Below, piece by piece: positions 19,921 to 33,090 of a DNA stretch of 64,000 bases (position 1 is its first letter; each line of letters starts with the position of its first letter). The notes under the pieces were generated by a model. The model saw only the letters and a program-made list of their open reading frames with translations, did no database searches and had not been told where the DNA came from. Source of the DNA: Piscicola geometra (lineage: Eukaryota > Annelida > Clitellata > Hirudinida > Piscicolidae); NCBI GenBank assembly GCA_943735955.1, contig OX030960.1, positions 1,028,634-1,092,633 on the forward strand, given 5' to 3'. The translations under genes and the position numbers were made by a program.

Positions 19921-20640
19921 TTCAAAGTTAAAGTATTAATAGTAGTCTTTATAGTGCCTTTGTCTCTTTCCCAGACTGTACTCCAGGCTATTTCACCATG
20001 TACTACAACATTCCTAACACTAGTCTCTACCCCCCAAATCTATTTCCCAAACTTAGTCTTCAAAACTTCTAACTTCTTTCTCTCCTTAGCTGACCAACCA
20101 ACTGCTGCAACACCATACATTAACTTTCCTACAATCAAGCTTTTCCATGCCTCCCTGCCCACGATAAACCGACTCCCCGATCTTTTTTTTCCATATTTTA
20201 CCATGCCGGTTAGACTTCCAACGTTTTTCATAATTTCACTGAATTGATAAATCCCCCCTTTTTTCCCCATTTAAGCTTTAATCCTAAATACTTTACCTCA
20301 TCACATTCTCGTATGGTTCTACCTTTAATTACCCATTCTTGACATCCTTCCATTCCTGTGTTACCAACCAGTTCCACAACTTTAGATTTTTCCTCATTCA
20401 GGTTCATTCCATATTCTTCTAACACCCCCAGTACATCCTCTAACACCTCCAGTACATCCGCTAACACCTCCAGTACATCCTCTAACACCTCCAGTACATC
20501 CTCTAACACTATCTTCATATTATCTTCATTTCCCGCCCTCACTAGAATGTCGTCAGCATAAAGCATTTCTCTAAACCTTCACTCATTCCTACTATCCTCC
20601 CTACCCATTTGATTATGTGCTTTCATCACTATTCCAGCTC
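19920..20640 (-). pseudogene. Minus-strand LINE, RT motif C and C-terminal part
   Basis: Read from 20640 downward the frames give GREDSRNE, a stop, RFREMLYADDILVRAG (RT catalytic YADD), MNLNEEKSKVVEL, VKYLGLKLKWGKKGG, then, after a frameshift near 20235, KSLIVGKLMYGVAAVGWSAK, ending near 19935. These are landmarks of a non-LTR reverse transcriptase and its C-terminal region. The missing upstream RT half lies at 29762-32400 on the same strand, which indicates one element split by a later insertion of about 9 kb. A 21-bp repeat expansion sits just after YADD. Confidence 0.82.
20405..20520 (-). repeat. In-frame 21-bp repeat inside the LINE RT
   Basis: About five tandem copies of TCTAACACCTCCAGTACATCC (plus strand) encode the minus-strand heptad LEVLEDV repeated after the YADD box. 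The unit is a multiple of three, so the frame survived. The flanking coding sequence is not repetitive. Confidence 0.9.
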
Positions 20641-21171
20641 GGTGGAGCAAGTGAAGCAAGACACTCAGTGGGTTTTCTCCTGGTCCGGGGGTTCTCCAAG
20701 AAAAACTGAGAAAAGGTCGACCTGCGTTGCAGGCTCTGTTCCTAAGTCCAACAGCATGCCTCCTCGTGGCACTCCATAGATTAAGCTAAATGCTGAAGGG
20801 GCGAAATCGGGTTGTTGGCGCTATAACTAACTTGATTCCCTGTTCCAGGGCTTGGAACGAAGATTGGAACTGTAGCGTGCGCATTGGTCTAGGTATGTCT
20901 ACCTATGCACGTGAAAACTGGAATCAGCGGACGGAGCGGAAAAACCACTAGATAGTCAACGGTCAAGAAGGCGTTTCTCAGCAAAGCTTTGTGGAACGCT
21001 AAGGGCATGACGAGACACGAAGAACATCATGGCCATCCACTGCACCCGTTTCCATCTCTAGCCGTCTCGACTCTGTCCTGCTACTGGATCAAGATGGTCT
21101 CGGGCGAGAGAGTGAGATCGACGAACTGCGCAACTCTTTCTCACTCTAATCCAATTCATCGCGCAAGTCAC
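20641..21171 (+). repeat. GC-balanced repeat segment, probably retroelement 5' region
   Basis: Composition changes sharply at about 20640 to roughly balanced GC. The segment (GGTGGAGCAAGTGAAGCAAG and onward) interrupts the minus-strand LINE and has no long open frame. I read it as the 5' untranslated region or a fragment of a retroelement that is not native to the AT-rich background. Phrases such as GCAGGCTCTGTTCCTAAG do not recur elsewhere in the window, so the family is not identified. Confidence 0.4.
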
Positions 21172-21480
21172 TTTTAGTCACTTTTAGTCATTCATTCACC
21201 TTAGAGACCGACCGAAATTCGGTTCGGTTTGGGTTTCGGCGCTGAAATTTTCCATTTTCTTAGTTTCGGCAATTTTTCGGTTTCGGCCGAATCTAAATTT
21301 ACAATTTCGGCCATTTTTCGGTTTCGGCCAAAAATAATTTTTAAATTTCGGCTTAATTTCGGTTTCGGCCGAAATGGATCTCATATTTACCGAAAAACCG
21401 AATTTTTAAAAATTTATGTAGTTCATCTGAAATATCGGTATGTTTGGGTTCGATTATCATCTCTATTAGATATCTGTTAG

Positions 21481-21921
<441 letters not shown>

Positions 21922-23500
21922 GGGGAACGGACAAAAAGCCTCTCGGAGAAAAAGCCTTCGGATAAAATACCTTCTACAAAAAGCCTCCCGGAAAAAAACC
22001 TCTTGGATAAAAAGCCTCTCGGAGAAAATGTCTCCTTGTTAATATTTTAGTATTAATAAAACGGAACTTTTATATAAAAAACTGATTTTTTTATAGATTC
22101 GTTTCACAATTTTTAAATGAATAAAACGGACTATATTTTTAAAAAATTAAATAATTAAAACAAATTATAATTATAACGGACTTTATTTTTTTATAGATTC
22201 GTTTCACAATTTTAAATAAATAAAACGGACTATATTTTTTAAAAATACATAACTAAAACGATTTATCACATACAATACAAATTATTGGTAAACGGATAAA
22301 AAGTCTTCAGGATAAAAAGTCTTCAGAATAGAAAGTCTTCAAGATAAAAAGTCTTTAGGATAAAAAGTCTTCAGGATAAAAAGTCATCAGGATAAAAAGT
22401 CTTCAGGATAAAAAGTCTTCAGGATAAAAAGTCTTCAGGATAAAAAGTCTTCAGGATGAAAAGTCTTTAGGATAAAAAGTCTTCAGAATAAAAAGTCTTT
22501 AGGAAAAAAAGTTTTCAGGATAAAAAGTCTTCAGGATAAAAATCTTCAAAAAATTAATTTTTAAAGAAAAATAAACACGATTGAGAAACAGCAGAAAACC
22601 CAATGATTAAAGTAAAGAATCAACAAAAACCAAGTCAAATTTATTCAAATGCTATTTGCAGATTGAAAAAAAAATTGAGCAATCATTAGATAAAAGTATG
22701 AAATTTCAATCTTTTAGTTTTAAGGATCACGTATTCTTCCTTAAACATTATTTCCTTATGGTTAAAGTGACGAAACAACAACAGCCAAGTCAAATTTATT
22801 CAAATGCTATTTCGAAATTGAACTAAAAAAATATAGCGAAAATTGGATTAAAGTATCAAATTTTATTTTTTAAGTTTTAAGGATCACGTATTAATCACGT
22901 ATTTTCTCTTAAAATTTAATTTTTTTCAAAGATATTTTTTCGAAAACTTTTTATCCTAAAGACTTTTTTTTCTGAAGACTTTTTATTCTGAAAACTTTTT
23001 ATCCTGAAGACTTTTTATCCTAAAAACTTTTTATCCTGAAGACTTTTTATCCTGAAGACTTTTTATGCTGAAGACTTTTTATCCTGAAGACTTTTTATTC
23101 TGAAGACTTTTTATCCGTTTACCAATAATTTGTACTGTATTTGATAAATTAAAGTTCGTTTTAATTATGTATTTTAAAAAATATTGTCCGTTTTATTTAT
23201 TTAAAATTGTGAAACGAATCTATTAAAAAAATAAAGTCCGTTATAGTTATAATTATAGTTCGTTTTAATTATGTAATTTTAAAAAATATAGTTTGTTTTA
23301 TTTATTTAAAATTGTCACACGAATTTATTTAAAAATCCGTTTTTTATATAAAAAGTCCGTTTTATTTATACTAAAATATTAACAAGGAGACTTTTTCTCC
23401 GAGAGACTTTTTCTCTCAGAGGTTTTTTTTCCGGGAGGCTTTTTGTAGAAGGTGTTTTATTCGAAGGCTTTTTCTCCGAGTGGCTTTTCATCCTACATTC
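21922..23500. mobile_element. Foldback element family A, large copy (A1)
   Basis: The two arms are inverted, each about 570-630 bp, around a unique AT-rich centre (about 22550-22930). Outer arm monomers are of the form GGAGAAAAAGCCTTCG. A middle part has AAAACGGACTATATTTTT-like sequence. The inner arm is a tandem of the 16-bp unit GATAAAAAGTCTTCAG (about 17 copies left, fewer right). The flanks CGATTTATTA (21912-21921 and 23500-23509) are a 9-10-bp target duplication. No transposase is encoded. It is inserted in the second 56-bp segment within the hAT at 21202-25913. Confidence 0.88.
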
Positions 23501-23508
23501 GATTTATT

Positions 23509-23578
<70 letters not shown>

Positions 23579-23677
23579 ACACATTATTCAAATAAGATAT
23601 ACAAGCATGTGGAATTCTGTATATAAGTCGAAAGAACGAGAAGATTTGGCTTCGATTAATTAATTAAAAAATAAATT

Positions 23678-25546
23678 GTGAGAATGTCGTTGAATCCTAT
23701 TTGGAAGTTTTTTACAAAATGTCAGTCGGACCAAAGCAAAGCCTGTTGTAATACATGTTTAAAATTATCTTCTTTAGGTAGTACACAGCCTAAGAAGCAG
23801 ACTGTTTGTGGATTGGAAAACCATCTTCAAAAACACCACAAAGAATTGTTCACCAGGTTTTTGTTAGACGTTGAAGAGAAAAATGATCTGGCGACATTAG
23901 CGAAGAAAAGAAAATTAGAAGAATCTGTTTCACAGCCTGTTTCAGTTCAACCAGTTATCAATTTTCAAAAAGATCGCAGAACCTGGCCAGATGATCATCC
24001 TTCTACTCAGACAATCGATAAATGCATAATGGATTTGATCATTGTTGATATGCTTCCATACTCAATTGTTGAAGGTGAAGCATTCAAGAGGTTGAATTTT
24101 GCTGATCCAACTGCATCAAAAAATTACCGTTTAAAGAGCGAAAAGTATTTTCGAACCAGCTTGATGCCAGCAACTTACATAAAAGTGAATCCACAAGTTA
24201 AAAAACTTTTTTAAAAAGCAGAATGGATTAGTTTTACCACAGATGGGTGGACGAATCCGACCAAATCATGCTCTTTACTTAGCTTCACTGCTCATTTTGT
24301 GGATGGAAGTTCAAGAAAGAAAGTTGTTTTGAATGCTATGGTCTTAGAAGAAAACCATACAGGAGCTTATTTGGCATCAAAATTGGAAGAAGCAATTCTG
24401 AACTGGGAGATAGATGATAAAGTTCTCATGGGCATCCGTGACAATGCGCCCAACATGGTGAGCTCAATGCGTATTGCGTGAATACGTGACTTTGGTTGTT
24501 TTGCACATAACCTACAACTAGTCGTGAAAGATGCTATTTTTCTTCAAACTTCAGTGGAAAAAGTTATCAAAAAATCAAGAAAAATAGTTTCTCACTCCAA
24601 ACACAGCGAACAAGCATGTCGTCATCTTAAGGAAATACAAAAATCAGCTGATGTTCCACAACATTCAGTGATTCAAGATGTTGAGACGCGTTGGAACAGC
24701 TCATACTTGATGCTGTCGAGGCTAAATGAGCAACAAAAAGCAATTAACTTTTATTCCGTTGAACATGGAGACATCGACTTCTTAACAAAAGAAGAATGGA
24801 AACTTATTGAAAGAATAATAGTTGTGTTAAAACCATTTAGTGACGCAACCACAGAGATCAGCTACGATGATACATCAATATCTATTATCATTCCGATGAT
24901 TTCTATGCTGAAAACAAAATTAGAAATCACGTCAGCTGATGTTGGACTGATGCAGATGAAAGCAGCCCTTCGAGATGCAATAGACAAACGGTTGGAGTTT
25001 GTTAAAAAAATGCCCGAAGTGCTTGCAGCTACTTTGCTTGATCCTCGCTTCAAAGACATGTATTTTGACGATTTAGAAAAGGAGGAAGCCGAAAAAGAAG
25101 TTTTAAAATTTATCAAACCAAACTTTGTCGCAGAAGAGAATTCCATCAACCAGGCTGAAAAAATACAGGGAAATAACGTTTTAAACAGTTTGGGTTCATC
25201 ATCCTTATGGGATATTCACGACAAAATTAACCTTACCAACCAAAACAACGATGATGCCGCTAAGAAGACGCCTGAAAACGAACGCCAAATGCAGGCGTAT
25301 CTTAAAGAGCCTAGGATCCATAGAGCATCCAACATTTTTGCGTATTGGCATTGCAGTCAATATTCATGTCTTGAGTCTGCTGCTCGAAAATACTTATCTG
25401 CACCCCCAACAAGTGTGGCTAGCGAGCAACTATTCAGTTCTGCAGGGCAAATATACGCAGATCGTCGCAGCAACCTTCTTGGTGAAAATGTTGAACAACT
25501 GTTATTTCTTGCTTACAATATTCGATTGTTTGGATTTAATTATTAA
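23678..25546 (+). pseudogene. hAT transposase (ZBED-like), two in-frame stops
   Basis: A single frame spans 622 codons and is broken only by TAA at 24212-24214 and TGA at 24479-24481; no frameshift was found. Domains in order are an N-terminal BED-type zinc finger (W near residue 9, C-C-N-T-C, then LENHLQKHHKE), a hAT RNase H-like core (SFTTDGWTNPTKSCSLLSFT near 24230; GCFAHNLQLVVKDA near 24496; VETRWNSSYLML near 24680) and the C-terminal dimerisation region (PPTSVASEQLFSSAGQIYAD, RRSNLLGENVEQLLFL). Transposases of this family excise and insert DNA with 8-bp target duplications. The two stops are each one substitution from a sense codon, so inactivation looks recent. An intron or recoding is less likely. 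Confidence 0.93.
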
Positions 25547-26930
25547 ACAGGAATTGTCATCGTTCAATACTATTATTTGACTTTAATAAACAATTACTTA
25601 TGTAGACCATTTTTGTTGTTAAAAAACTTTTATTTTTTGGCTTAAAATGTACGCTTGTTTGGATTTACTCATTAAACTGGCAATGCCATCGTTAAATGCT
25701 ATTTTTTCATTTTAAATAAAAGTTGGGAAAAATTTCGGTTTCGGCTTCGGTTTCGGCCGAAAATCTGATTACAATTTCGGTTTAATTTCGATTTCGGACG
25801 AAAATTAATATTCAATTTCGGTTTAAATTCGGTTTCGGCCGAAAATGAGATTTTAATTTCGGTCCAATTTCGGTTTCGGCCGAAATAAAAATATCTGTTT
25901 CGGTCGGTCTCTAATTCACCTCATTCTTTTCATCAGTACGCTGATGACACCCAGATTTACGGTCATTGCATTAAAGGTCATCAGGCTGACCTGCAAGCAA
26001 GGGTGTCATCATGCATTGATGAAATTGCTGCTTGGATGGGTGCCAATAAACTGAAACTCCAGCAAAACTGAAGTTATCTGGCTCTCATCCCGTCGAAACT
26101 CTACTCACACTCCCAAAGATCCAGTTCGCATTTGTCAGAACGAGATAATTCCTTCCGATAGTGTCAGAAACCTAGGAGTTTATCTCGACAAAGACCTCAC
26201 CATGACGACACACATCAACAAGATGACTCAAACCTGCTTTGCTTCTTTACGCCAAATACGATCCATAAGATGGTTATTGACCAAGGACTCACTGAGAACA
26301 TTGGCTTCTGCTTTGGTTTTCAGTCGAATTGACTATGGCAATATCATTCTTACTGGGTTGCCAATGACGCAGCTGCAGAAAATTCAGTCTATAATCAACA
26401 CCACAGCTAGGCTCATAACAGGTGCTAGAAAGTATGATCACATCAGCCCTGTTCTCAAAGAGCTTCACTGGCTTCGTGTTGAAAATAGAATTGAATACAA
26501 AAACATCTTGTTAATGCACAAGTGTCTGTCTAATGAGTGCCCAGATTATTTGTCGAGTAGCATTGTCATGAGAGCAAGTCTTCCCCAGAGGGAAAGACTC
26601 AGGTCCGCTAGGTCAAGAGATGTAGTTCCACAGAGCTACAAACTCAAGTATGCAGGTGCAAGAAGCTTTTTTGTTGCAGCGCCGACTCTTTGGAATAGTC
26701 TTCCCAATAGACTCAAATCCCCGAGCTCGACCGCGACATTTAGCCGTTCCCTGAAAACGTACTTGTTCGACCGATAACAATAACTTACAAATTTACTGCT
26801 CATTTTTCATTAATCAATTTCTTGCTTCCCAATTTCATTCTTTTTTTATATTTATACAAATGGTCAATAATAATTGTAAAATAAATAACAATAATAATAA
26901 ATAATAATAATAATATAATATAGATATTTA

Positions 26931-27175
26931 CTTTTTTTTCTTAAATTTATTGTCATTATCATTTCAGTTTCAATCTTTAAAAAAAAAAAATATGTATATA
27001 TATATATATGTATATATGTGTGTGTATATATATGGATATATGTGTTTATATGTATGTGTATATGTATATATATATATACATATATAAATGATTTTACTGT
27101 TAAATTTCAATACCTTACTATACTTTCCATTTATTCATCTATCATTAATATTATTATCAAATTTTCCATAACCAA
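26931..27175. repeat. AT-rich spacer with (TA/TG)n
   Basis: Irregular TATATATG/TGTGTATA dinucleotide repeats occupy about 26993-27085. The rest is AT-rich with no gene. It separates the CR1-like LINE from the next LINE. Confidence 0.8.
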
Positions 27176-29760
27176 GTGGTCTTGAAGCCCGTCCGGGTTT
27201 ACGCCACGTTAATAATATTCGTCGTTGTATTGTATTGTTGTATTCGACAAGTCCTGTGGCGACAGGCAAGCAACGAAGCGGCAGGTGTGGGTACACTGGG
27301 AGTCGTAGTCGTGACCCTGCACACAGGCGGCTCAGGGCATTGGGTCGTTCTTCGCCGATATGGTTTAACAGCGGTGGAGTCCGGCAGCACCCTGGGCGAC
27401 TGAGCAGCACTTTTCAGGAATGCACTGCTCACTTTCTGGCATAAGGAAGGGGCTGGGAAAGATGCCCTAAAAATTGCTTGTTCCAAACTTCCCTAGGCAG
27501 CTCACTCCGGCTGGTGGGGACCCTATAAAAGCGGTAAAAACAAAAAATCAAAATAATTCTTTTTGAACTGGGCACATGGAATGTTTGGACACTTTTGGGC
27601 AGAGTCGATGTGGACAGACCCCAGAGGAGAACAACCCTGATAGGTCAAAAACTCGCAAGATACGGCATTGACATCGCAGTCCTGAGCGAGACCAGGCTTG
27701 CGGAAAAAGAGAGCTCTGCGAAAGAGGCTCTGGCTACACATTCTTCTGGAGTGGCAGACCCAGCAAAGAACGGCGTGAAGTCGGTGTTGGCTTTGCAGTT
27801 AAGACAACTCTTGTCGAGAAACTGGCAGGACTTCCCAAAGGAGTAAACGACAGGCTCATGACAATGAAACTCTCACTGATGGGTGGAAGGAAGCATCTCA
27901 CCATCATCAGCGCCTACGCTCCAACCATGACCAACCCAGATGAAGTAAAAGAAAAGTTCTATGAAGAACTCACACTGTCATTGCCGACGTTCCAAAGGGG
28001 GACAAACTCGTCTTGCTAGATGACTTCAACGCAAGAGTTGGCAAGAACAACGCTGCCTGGGAAGGAGTCTTCGGACATCATGGAGTGGGCCACTGCAACA
28101 GCAACATCCTTCTCTTGCTCCAGACTTGCGCTGAAAATGATCTTGTGATCACAAACACCATCTTCCGCCTTCCTACTCGTAATCAGACGTCATGCTCAAT
28201 CGCTTTGCAGCCCACCTTGACCAAGGTCTCTTGTCTGAAACTCAGTGTGGTTTCCGTAAAAAACGTGGAACCATCGACATGGTGTTTGCTGCCAGGCAGC
28301 TGCAAGAAAAGTGTCAGGAGCAAAACTCTGACCTGTTTTCTACATATGTGGACCTCACCAAGGCTTTTAACACCGTCAGTAGAGAGGGTCTATGGAAGAT
28401 CATGGCCAAGTACGGTTGTCCAAGGAAATTCATCGTCTTGATGAAAAAATTCCACGATGGAATGCAAGCCAGAGTGCAGGACAGTGGAGGATCATCTGAC
28501 CCTTTCCCAGTCACAAATAGAGTCAAGCAAGGCTGCGTTCTGGCACCAACACTGTTTAGCCTTATGTTTTCAGCCATGCTGACCAATGCTTTCAGAGATG
28601 AGGTGATTGGTGTCAATCTAAAGTACCGCACAGATGGCAAACTGTTCAACCTTCGGAGGCTCCAAGCAAAAACCAAAGTTACGAAAGACATCATCAGAGA
28701 CTTGCTGTTTGCTGATGACTGTGCCCTCAACGCTGTCTCAGAAGCCGACATGCAACGCAGCGTAAACCTGTTCTACAGCGCTTGCACAAACTTTGGTCTG
28801 ACGATCAGCACAAAGAAGACTGAAGTCCTTCATCAGCCAGCACCCGGAAAGCTCTAAGTTGAGCCTAACATCACGGTCAATGGCCAAAAACTCAACACAG
28901 TGGACCGGTTCACCTACCTAGGCATTACACTATCGATGACGAGGTAAATATCAGAATTGCTAGAGCCAGTTCCACCTTTGGCAGGCTGTACCCCAACTTC
29001 TGGAACAGAAGACGCATCACCACCAAGACAAAGCTGTAAGTATACAGGGCTGTGGTGTTCCCCACTCTGCTTTATGCATGTGAAACGTGGACTGTATATC
29101 AACGCCATGCTAGGAAGTTGAACCACTTTCCCACAACAAGCCTCAGGAAAATCCTCGGCCTAAAATGGCAGGACAAAACTCCAGACAAAGTGGTACTGTC
29201 CATAGCAGGACTTACCAGCATCTTCACCCTGTTAATGCAATCTCAGCTTCGCTGAGCAGGACACGTAGTCCGAACGCCAGACGAGAGCTTGCCAAAAAGA
29301 CTTTTCTATGGTGAACTTCTGCATGCACAGCGGTCTCAGGGTGGGCTAAAGAAACGCTTTAAAGACACTCTGAAAACCTCACTAAAAGCGTTTTCCATCA
29401 ACGTAGAAATTTGGGAACAAGCTGCAACAAATCGTTCCACCTGGCGCTTTTCTATTCACAAAGGTGCCATGACCTGTGAGGCAAACAGGATCAACGCCGC
29501 AGAAAAGAAGAGGCAAGTTAGTAAAGCCCGCACTGTCAACCCTTCTGGAGACGTTCAACTCATCCCATGTCCCTCATGTTTCCGAACCTTCCGTGCCAGG
29601 ATTGGCCTCATCAGCCATCTGCGCACACACAGAGAGCCAGTCACAACACCCTCCGAATGACTTCCAAGTGGTTCTCGTCGACTCGACGGACGAACAACAC
29701 CCCAGCTCGATGGTTATCCAGGACTGCTGCCAATTGAAGAGGTTGGAGATAAAGAACAAC
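27176..29760 (+). pseudogene. Non-LTR retrotransposon: endonuclease, RT and C-terminal zinc finger
   Basis: A GC-balanced 5' region (27176-27545) precedes a broken coding sequence. The endonuclease part reads LGTWNVWTLLGRVDVDRPQR, then LARYGIDIAVLSETRL (27566-27710), and continues as [19 protein letters not shown] in another frame (about 28017). An internal deletion near 28190 joins it to the [53 protein letters not shown] and LLFADDCALNAVSEADM (28192-28857). The C-terminal part (29289-29660) ends in a C2H2 finger, CPSCFRTFRARIGLISHLRT with H. Such elements nick target DNA and copy their RNA into it. The RT motifs are intact but the element is dead. It interrupts the minus-strand LINE. Confidence 0.9.
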
Positions 29761-29761
29761 C

Positions 29762-32405
29762 ATGTCTAACTCCACTTGTGCATGTAACCCATTCTGTCTC
29801 CAAGTCCCCCAACACAAAACTCACTCTGTTATTTTCATAATTTACAAACAATTTACCTCTGTATCGTATGCCATTTCTAAGTCTAAGCCCGCTACCAATA
29901 ATCTTTCCTCTTTTGCGTTTGCAATTTCACTAACCCGCCCTAACATATAAAGGTTATCATCCCCACGCCTCCCTTTTCTAAACCCTCCCTGTGTTTCATT
30001 AATTATACAATTACTTTCTGCCAGTGATTTTCCAGTTCGGATTTTTCAGTTCAAGTTCAAGTTACAGTTATGAAAAATTTAATTTTTCAGTTACTATTCA
30101 AGTTACAGTTATGCAAATTTTAATTTTTCAGTTAATATTTCAGTTTCAGTTATTTTTTTAGTTACAGTTACAGTTAATCAAGATGGAGAAAAAATTAATT
30201 TTTATTTATAATACAGCCCAAATTAATGTTTAAAAGTCAACTTATTTAAAAGATATATAAATATATTATTCATAATATACGCTGTTCATTTTCATAAATG
30301 TCTTAAATTCTAGATTTTTGCTGAAGTGATTTTTTCCCCTGCAGTTAGGTCTCCGCACACTTAAAACACCCTTTCCACATATGCTTGTGAAGCGGGAGCT
30401 GAAAAAATGTCTTGCGCAAAAGAAGCTAATAATCTAGGGTACTCAATAATATAAGTGCTAACATTTCTCTTGTATGTGGGTGAGACACAGAATGAACATT
30501 TAGCAGAACCTGAATTGCACGACGCATTGATGGATTATAAAAGGGTGCTGAGATCCCGAGGTAAGTCCAGCAATCCATGCTAATGACAACGCAATGTCCA
30601 GTTTGAAGATCTTTACAAATTCGATCTTCTACATTGTTCTTATATTCTTTTTATCAAAGAAATCATTCTCTCTGAACCTAAATGATAGAAATTGCATATA
30701 TTTACGACTGTTTAATTGAAATTATTTAAATGGCTTATAAATTATGCTCATAACTTGGTAAATAATATTTCAAAATGTAAAAACGTAAATAATTATCAAT
30801 TACAGTGTGTTGCCTGGTAACTTTCTCCTTATCATTATCATCCTCTTCTGAAACCTGACATTCGCTTTTGTCGCATGAAGCTTCGTCAATAAAATTGGCC
30901 CATACGGCATTTTCTTGTTTTCTGCCGTTATTAACCTTAAACACTTCATAAAAATTTGTATAATCGGACTCGAAGAATAAAATAAATGAATAATATTGTT
31001 GCTCAAAAACGTGCATCCGCCAATGTTTTATCTTGTAGCGCTTCCCATTTTTTAAGTAGATATTTTTTAGTTACTATTCAGTTAGTATTCTTGTTTTTCA
31101 GTTTCTATTTCAGTTACAGTTATGCATTTCAGTTACAGTTATGCATTGAATTACAGTTACAGTTAAAGTTAAACTTAACTGAATCATATTTTTCAGTTAA
31201 TTTACCATTTCAGTTACAGTTACAGTTAACTGGAACAACACTGCTTTCTGCCCATCTCTCCACTCGCTCTCCCAAAATAATCATCATTAGCTTACATAAA
31301 ATGCTGCTAATTGCTACCGGTCGATACTTCCTAATTTTCCGTTTCTCCCCTTCTTTATGAATTAGGACGATCCGACTATACCTCCAACTTTTCGGTACTT
31401 CACCTCCTTCTAATATTTTATTAAACCAATTCCTCACCTCTTCTCTTTTTCTACATTTCAACAACTTAAACATCTCCACACTCACCCCCTCTTCATCCGC
31501 TGCTTTTCTTAGTTTAAGTTTTTCCATGCCCGTTCAAATTCATTCCTACTGATGCTTCCTCCATTTGTTTACTCTCTTTTTCGATGTTCATCGTGGCTTT
31601 TCCCTTCGTCGTTAGAAACTTTCCCCATGTATTGAGTATGCACTTTTCCATCTCCTCTTTTCCTTTCCACACACCACCCTTTTCATCCACAAAATCCTCC
31701 ATTAATTTTTTCCTTTTCCCCATTAACTTATTCAACTCTCTGAACATATTTCTCTTTTTTTCATTCCTTCTTCCCATGTGTTCCATTCTTATTCTTCTCC
31801 AATCTGCTACTTTCTTCGAAACCAATTCACTCGCTATCTGTTTTCGAAAGAGGTATTGCTCCCAAGCTTTATTCGTCTTTGCTGCCCCTCATCCAAGTTG
31901 CTTTTCTCTTCGCCTATGCTCTTCACTCCATTCTTTCTTTTTCTTTACGGCTTTTTCCACTTCCACATCCCACCAATCTATGTGATGGTGTCTTGGTTTT
32001 CCACTTCGAATCTTCTTGCTACTTTTCTAATCAACTCTTCTATATTCTCTCCTTTGTTTTTATTTATTTCTGTTCCAACCTCTCCATCCCAGAGTTCTAA
32101 GCTGTCTTCCTTAATGGTCCTTTTCTCTTTCTTTTTCTTTGATCCTTATTTTTGTGCCACTTCATCTTTACCGCCACCATACAGTGATCACTTTCCACTA
32201 CATTCCCAAACTCACCAACCCACCCTTCTACCACTTTTTCCTTTTCTTTATCGTTATTTAGTACCAAGTCTAACTCAAACTCTTTCTTGCCACATTTCCA
32301 AGTGAGAATGTTCATCCCGGGCCACTCACAATTCAAGATGCTCAGCTCTTCTTCTTTGATTTTTTGGGCGTGGTTACTTATAGATTCATTCACGGCATTA
32401 GCTGG
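29762..32405 (-). pseudogene. Minus-strand LINE, endonuclease end and RT N-terminal half
   Basis: Read from 32405 downward: KEFELDLVLNN and VVESDHCMVAVKMKW (end of the endonuclease, about 32290-32160), a linker with RRNEKKRNMFRELNKLM (about 31775), then EEVRNWFNKILEGGEVPKSW, RIVLIHKEGEKRKIRKYRPV and AISSILCKLM (31450-31280). A hAT (30022-31243) interrupts the frame. Exactly on its far side it resumes with NCIINETQGGFRKGRRGDDN, LLVAGLDLEMAYD (RT motif A, about 29880) and SGVRHG near 29762. The motif C half is at 19920-20640. The copy is broken by frameshifts. Confidence 0.85.
30022..31243. mobile_element. hAT element inserted in the minus-strand LINE
   Basis: The ends CAGTGATTTTCCAGTT and (reverse complement of the right end) CAGTGTTGTTCCAGTT are inverted repeats. 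Perfect 8-bp duplications CTTTCTGC lie at 30014-30021 and 31244-31251. Both subterminal zones are rich in CAGTTACAGTTA words. Removing the element plus one duplication restores the LINE frame across the junction (AES then NCIIN). The interior (about 30340-31000) has only stop-ridden, possibly transposase-derived sequence. Confidence 0.93.
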
Positions 32406-32685
32406 CTTACAGCGTGCCTTGGCACAAAAAGAACTCTTCTCAGTAGTAAGAGTATATGGGAAAACTTGGAAACGGTGTTTCTGGGCTCTGAATTTAGTTC
32501 ATAGCGTTCCAATTGCTTTGAGTTAAAAATAGGCGCTTGGGAACACATAGGAACGTCGTTACTATGCTCACACTGTTTTGTAATAATTTAATGATTTCAA
32601 CTAAAAACTATAATTTTAAAATAAAATATATTATATAAAAACAAATTTCCGTTTTTTTGCTTACTTTTGCCGCCCTTTCTATGAA
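32406..32685. other. Spacer at the 5' edge of the minus-strand LINE
   Basis: No gene seen. From about 32640 the phrase CAAATTTCCGTTTTTTTGCT begins a dispersed repeat whose second copy starts at about 35066. Confidence 0.4.
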
Positions 32686-33090
32686 CAGTCTTTATGTATT
32701 GAGTCTGTATAGAATGTATAGTCTGTAAAGAATGTATAGTCTTTATAGAATGTATAGTCTGTAAAGAATGTATAATCTGTATAGACTGTATAGTCTGAAT
32801 AGACTGTATATTCTGTATAGACTGTATAGTCTGTATAGACTGTATAGTCTGTGTAGACTGTATACTCTGTATAGACTGTATAGACTGTATCTAAATCTAA
32901 ATCATCATAATCGTCAAGATCATCATCACTAAATCATCATAATCTTCGAGATCATCATCACTAAATCATCATAATCTTCAAGATCATCATCACTAAATCA
33001 TAATAATCTTCAAGATCATCATCACCAAATCATTATAATCTTCAAGATCATCATCACTAAATCATCATAATCTTCAAGATCATCCCACTA
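32686..33090. repeat. Compound minisatellite, copy 1
   Basis: The first half (about 32686-32888) is a tandem of the 18-bp unit GTATAGACTGTATAGTCT, which is close to palindromic. The second half (32889-33090) is a tandem of a 32-bp unit starting CTAAATCATCATAATCTTCA. The same two arrays in the same order, preceded by the same TTTTTGCTTACTT leader, occur at 35066-35890, so the whole is a dispersed element with internal arrays and not two independent satellites. Confidence 0.92.

Noticed and set aside
20641..20720. Target-site duplication for the block of about 9 kb that splits the minus-strand LINE
   Set aside because: No convincing direct repeat between the sequences around 20640 and 29761; part of the RT between the halves seems to be missing.
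27135..27486. Short open frames on both strands of the GC-balanced segment
   Set aside because: They overlap each other and lie in the 5' region of the LINE; no motif recognised.
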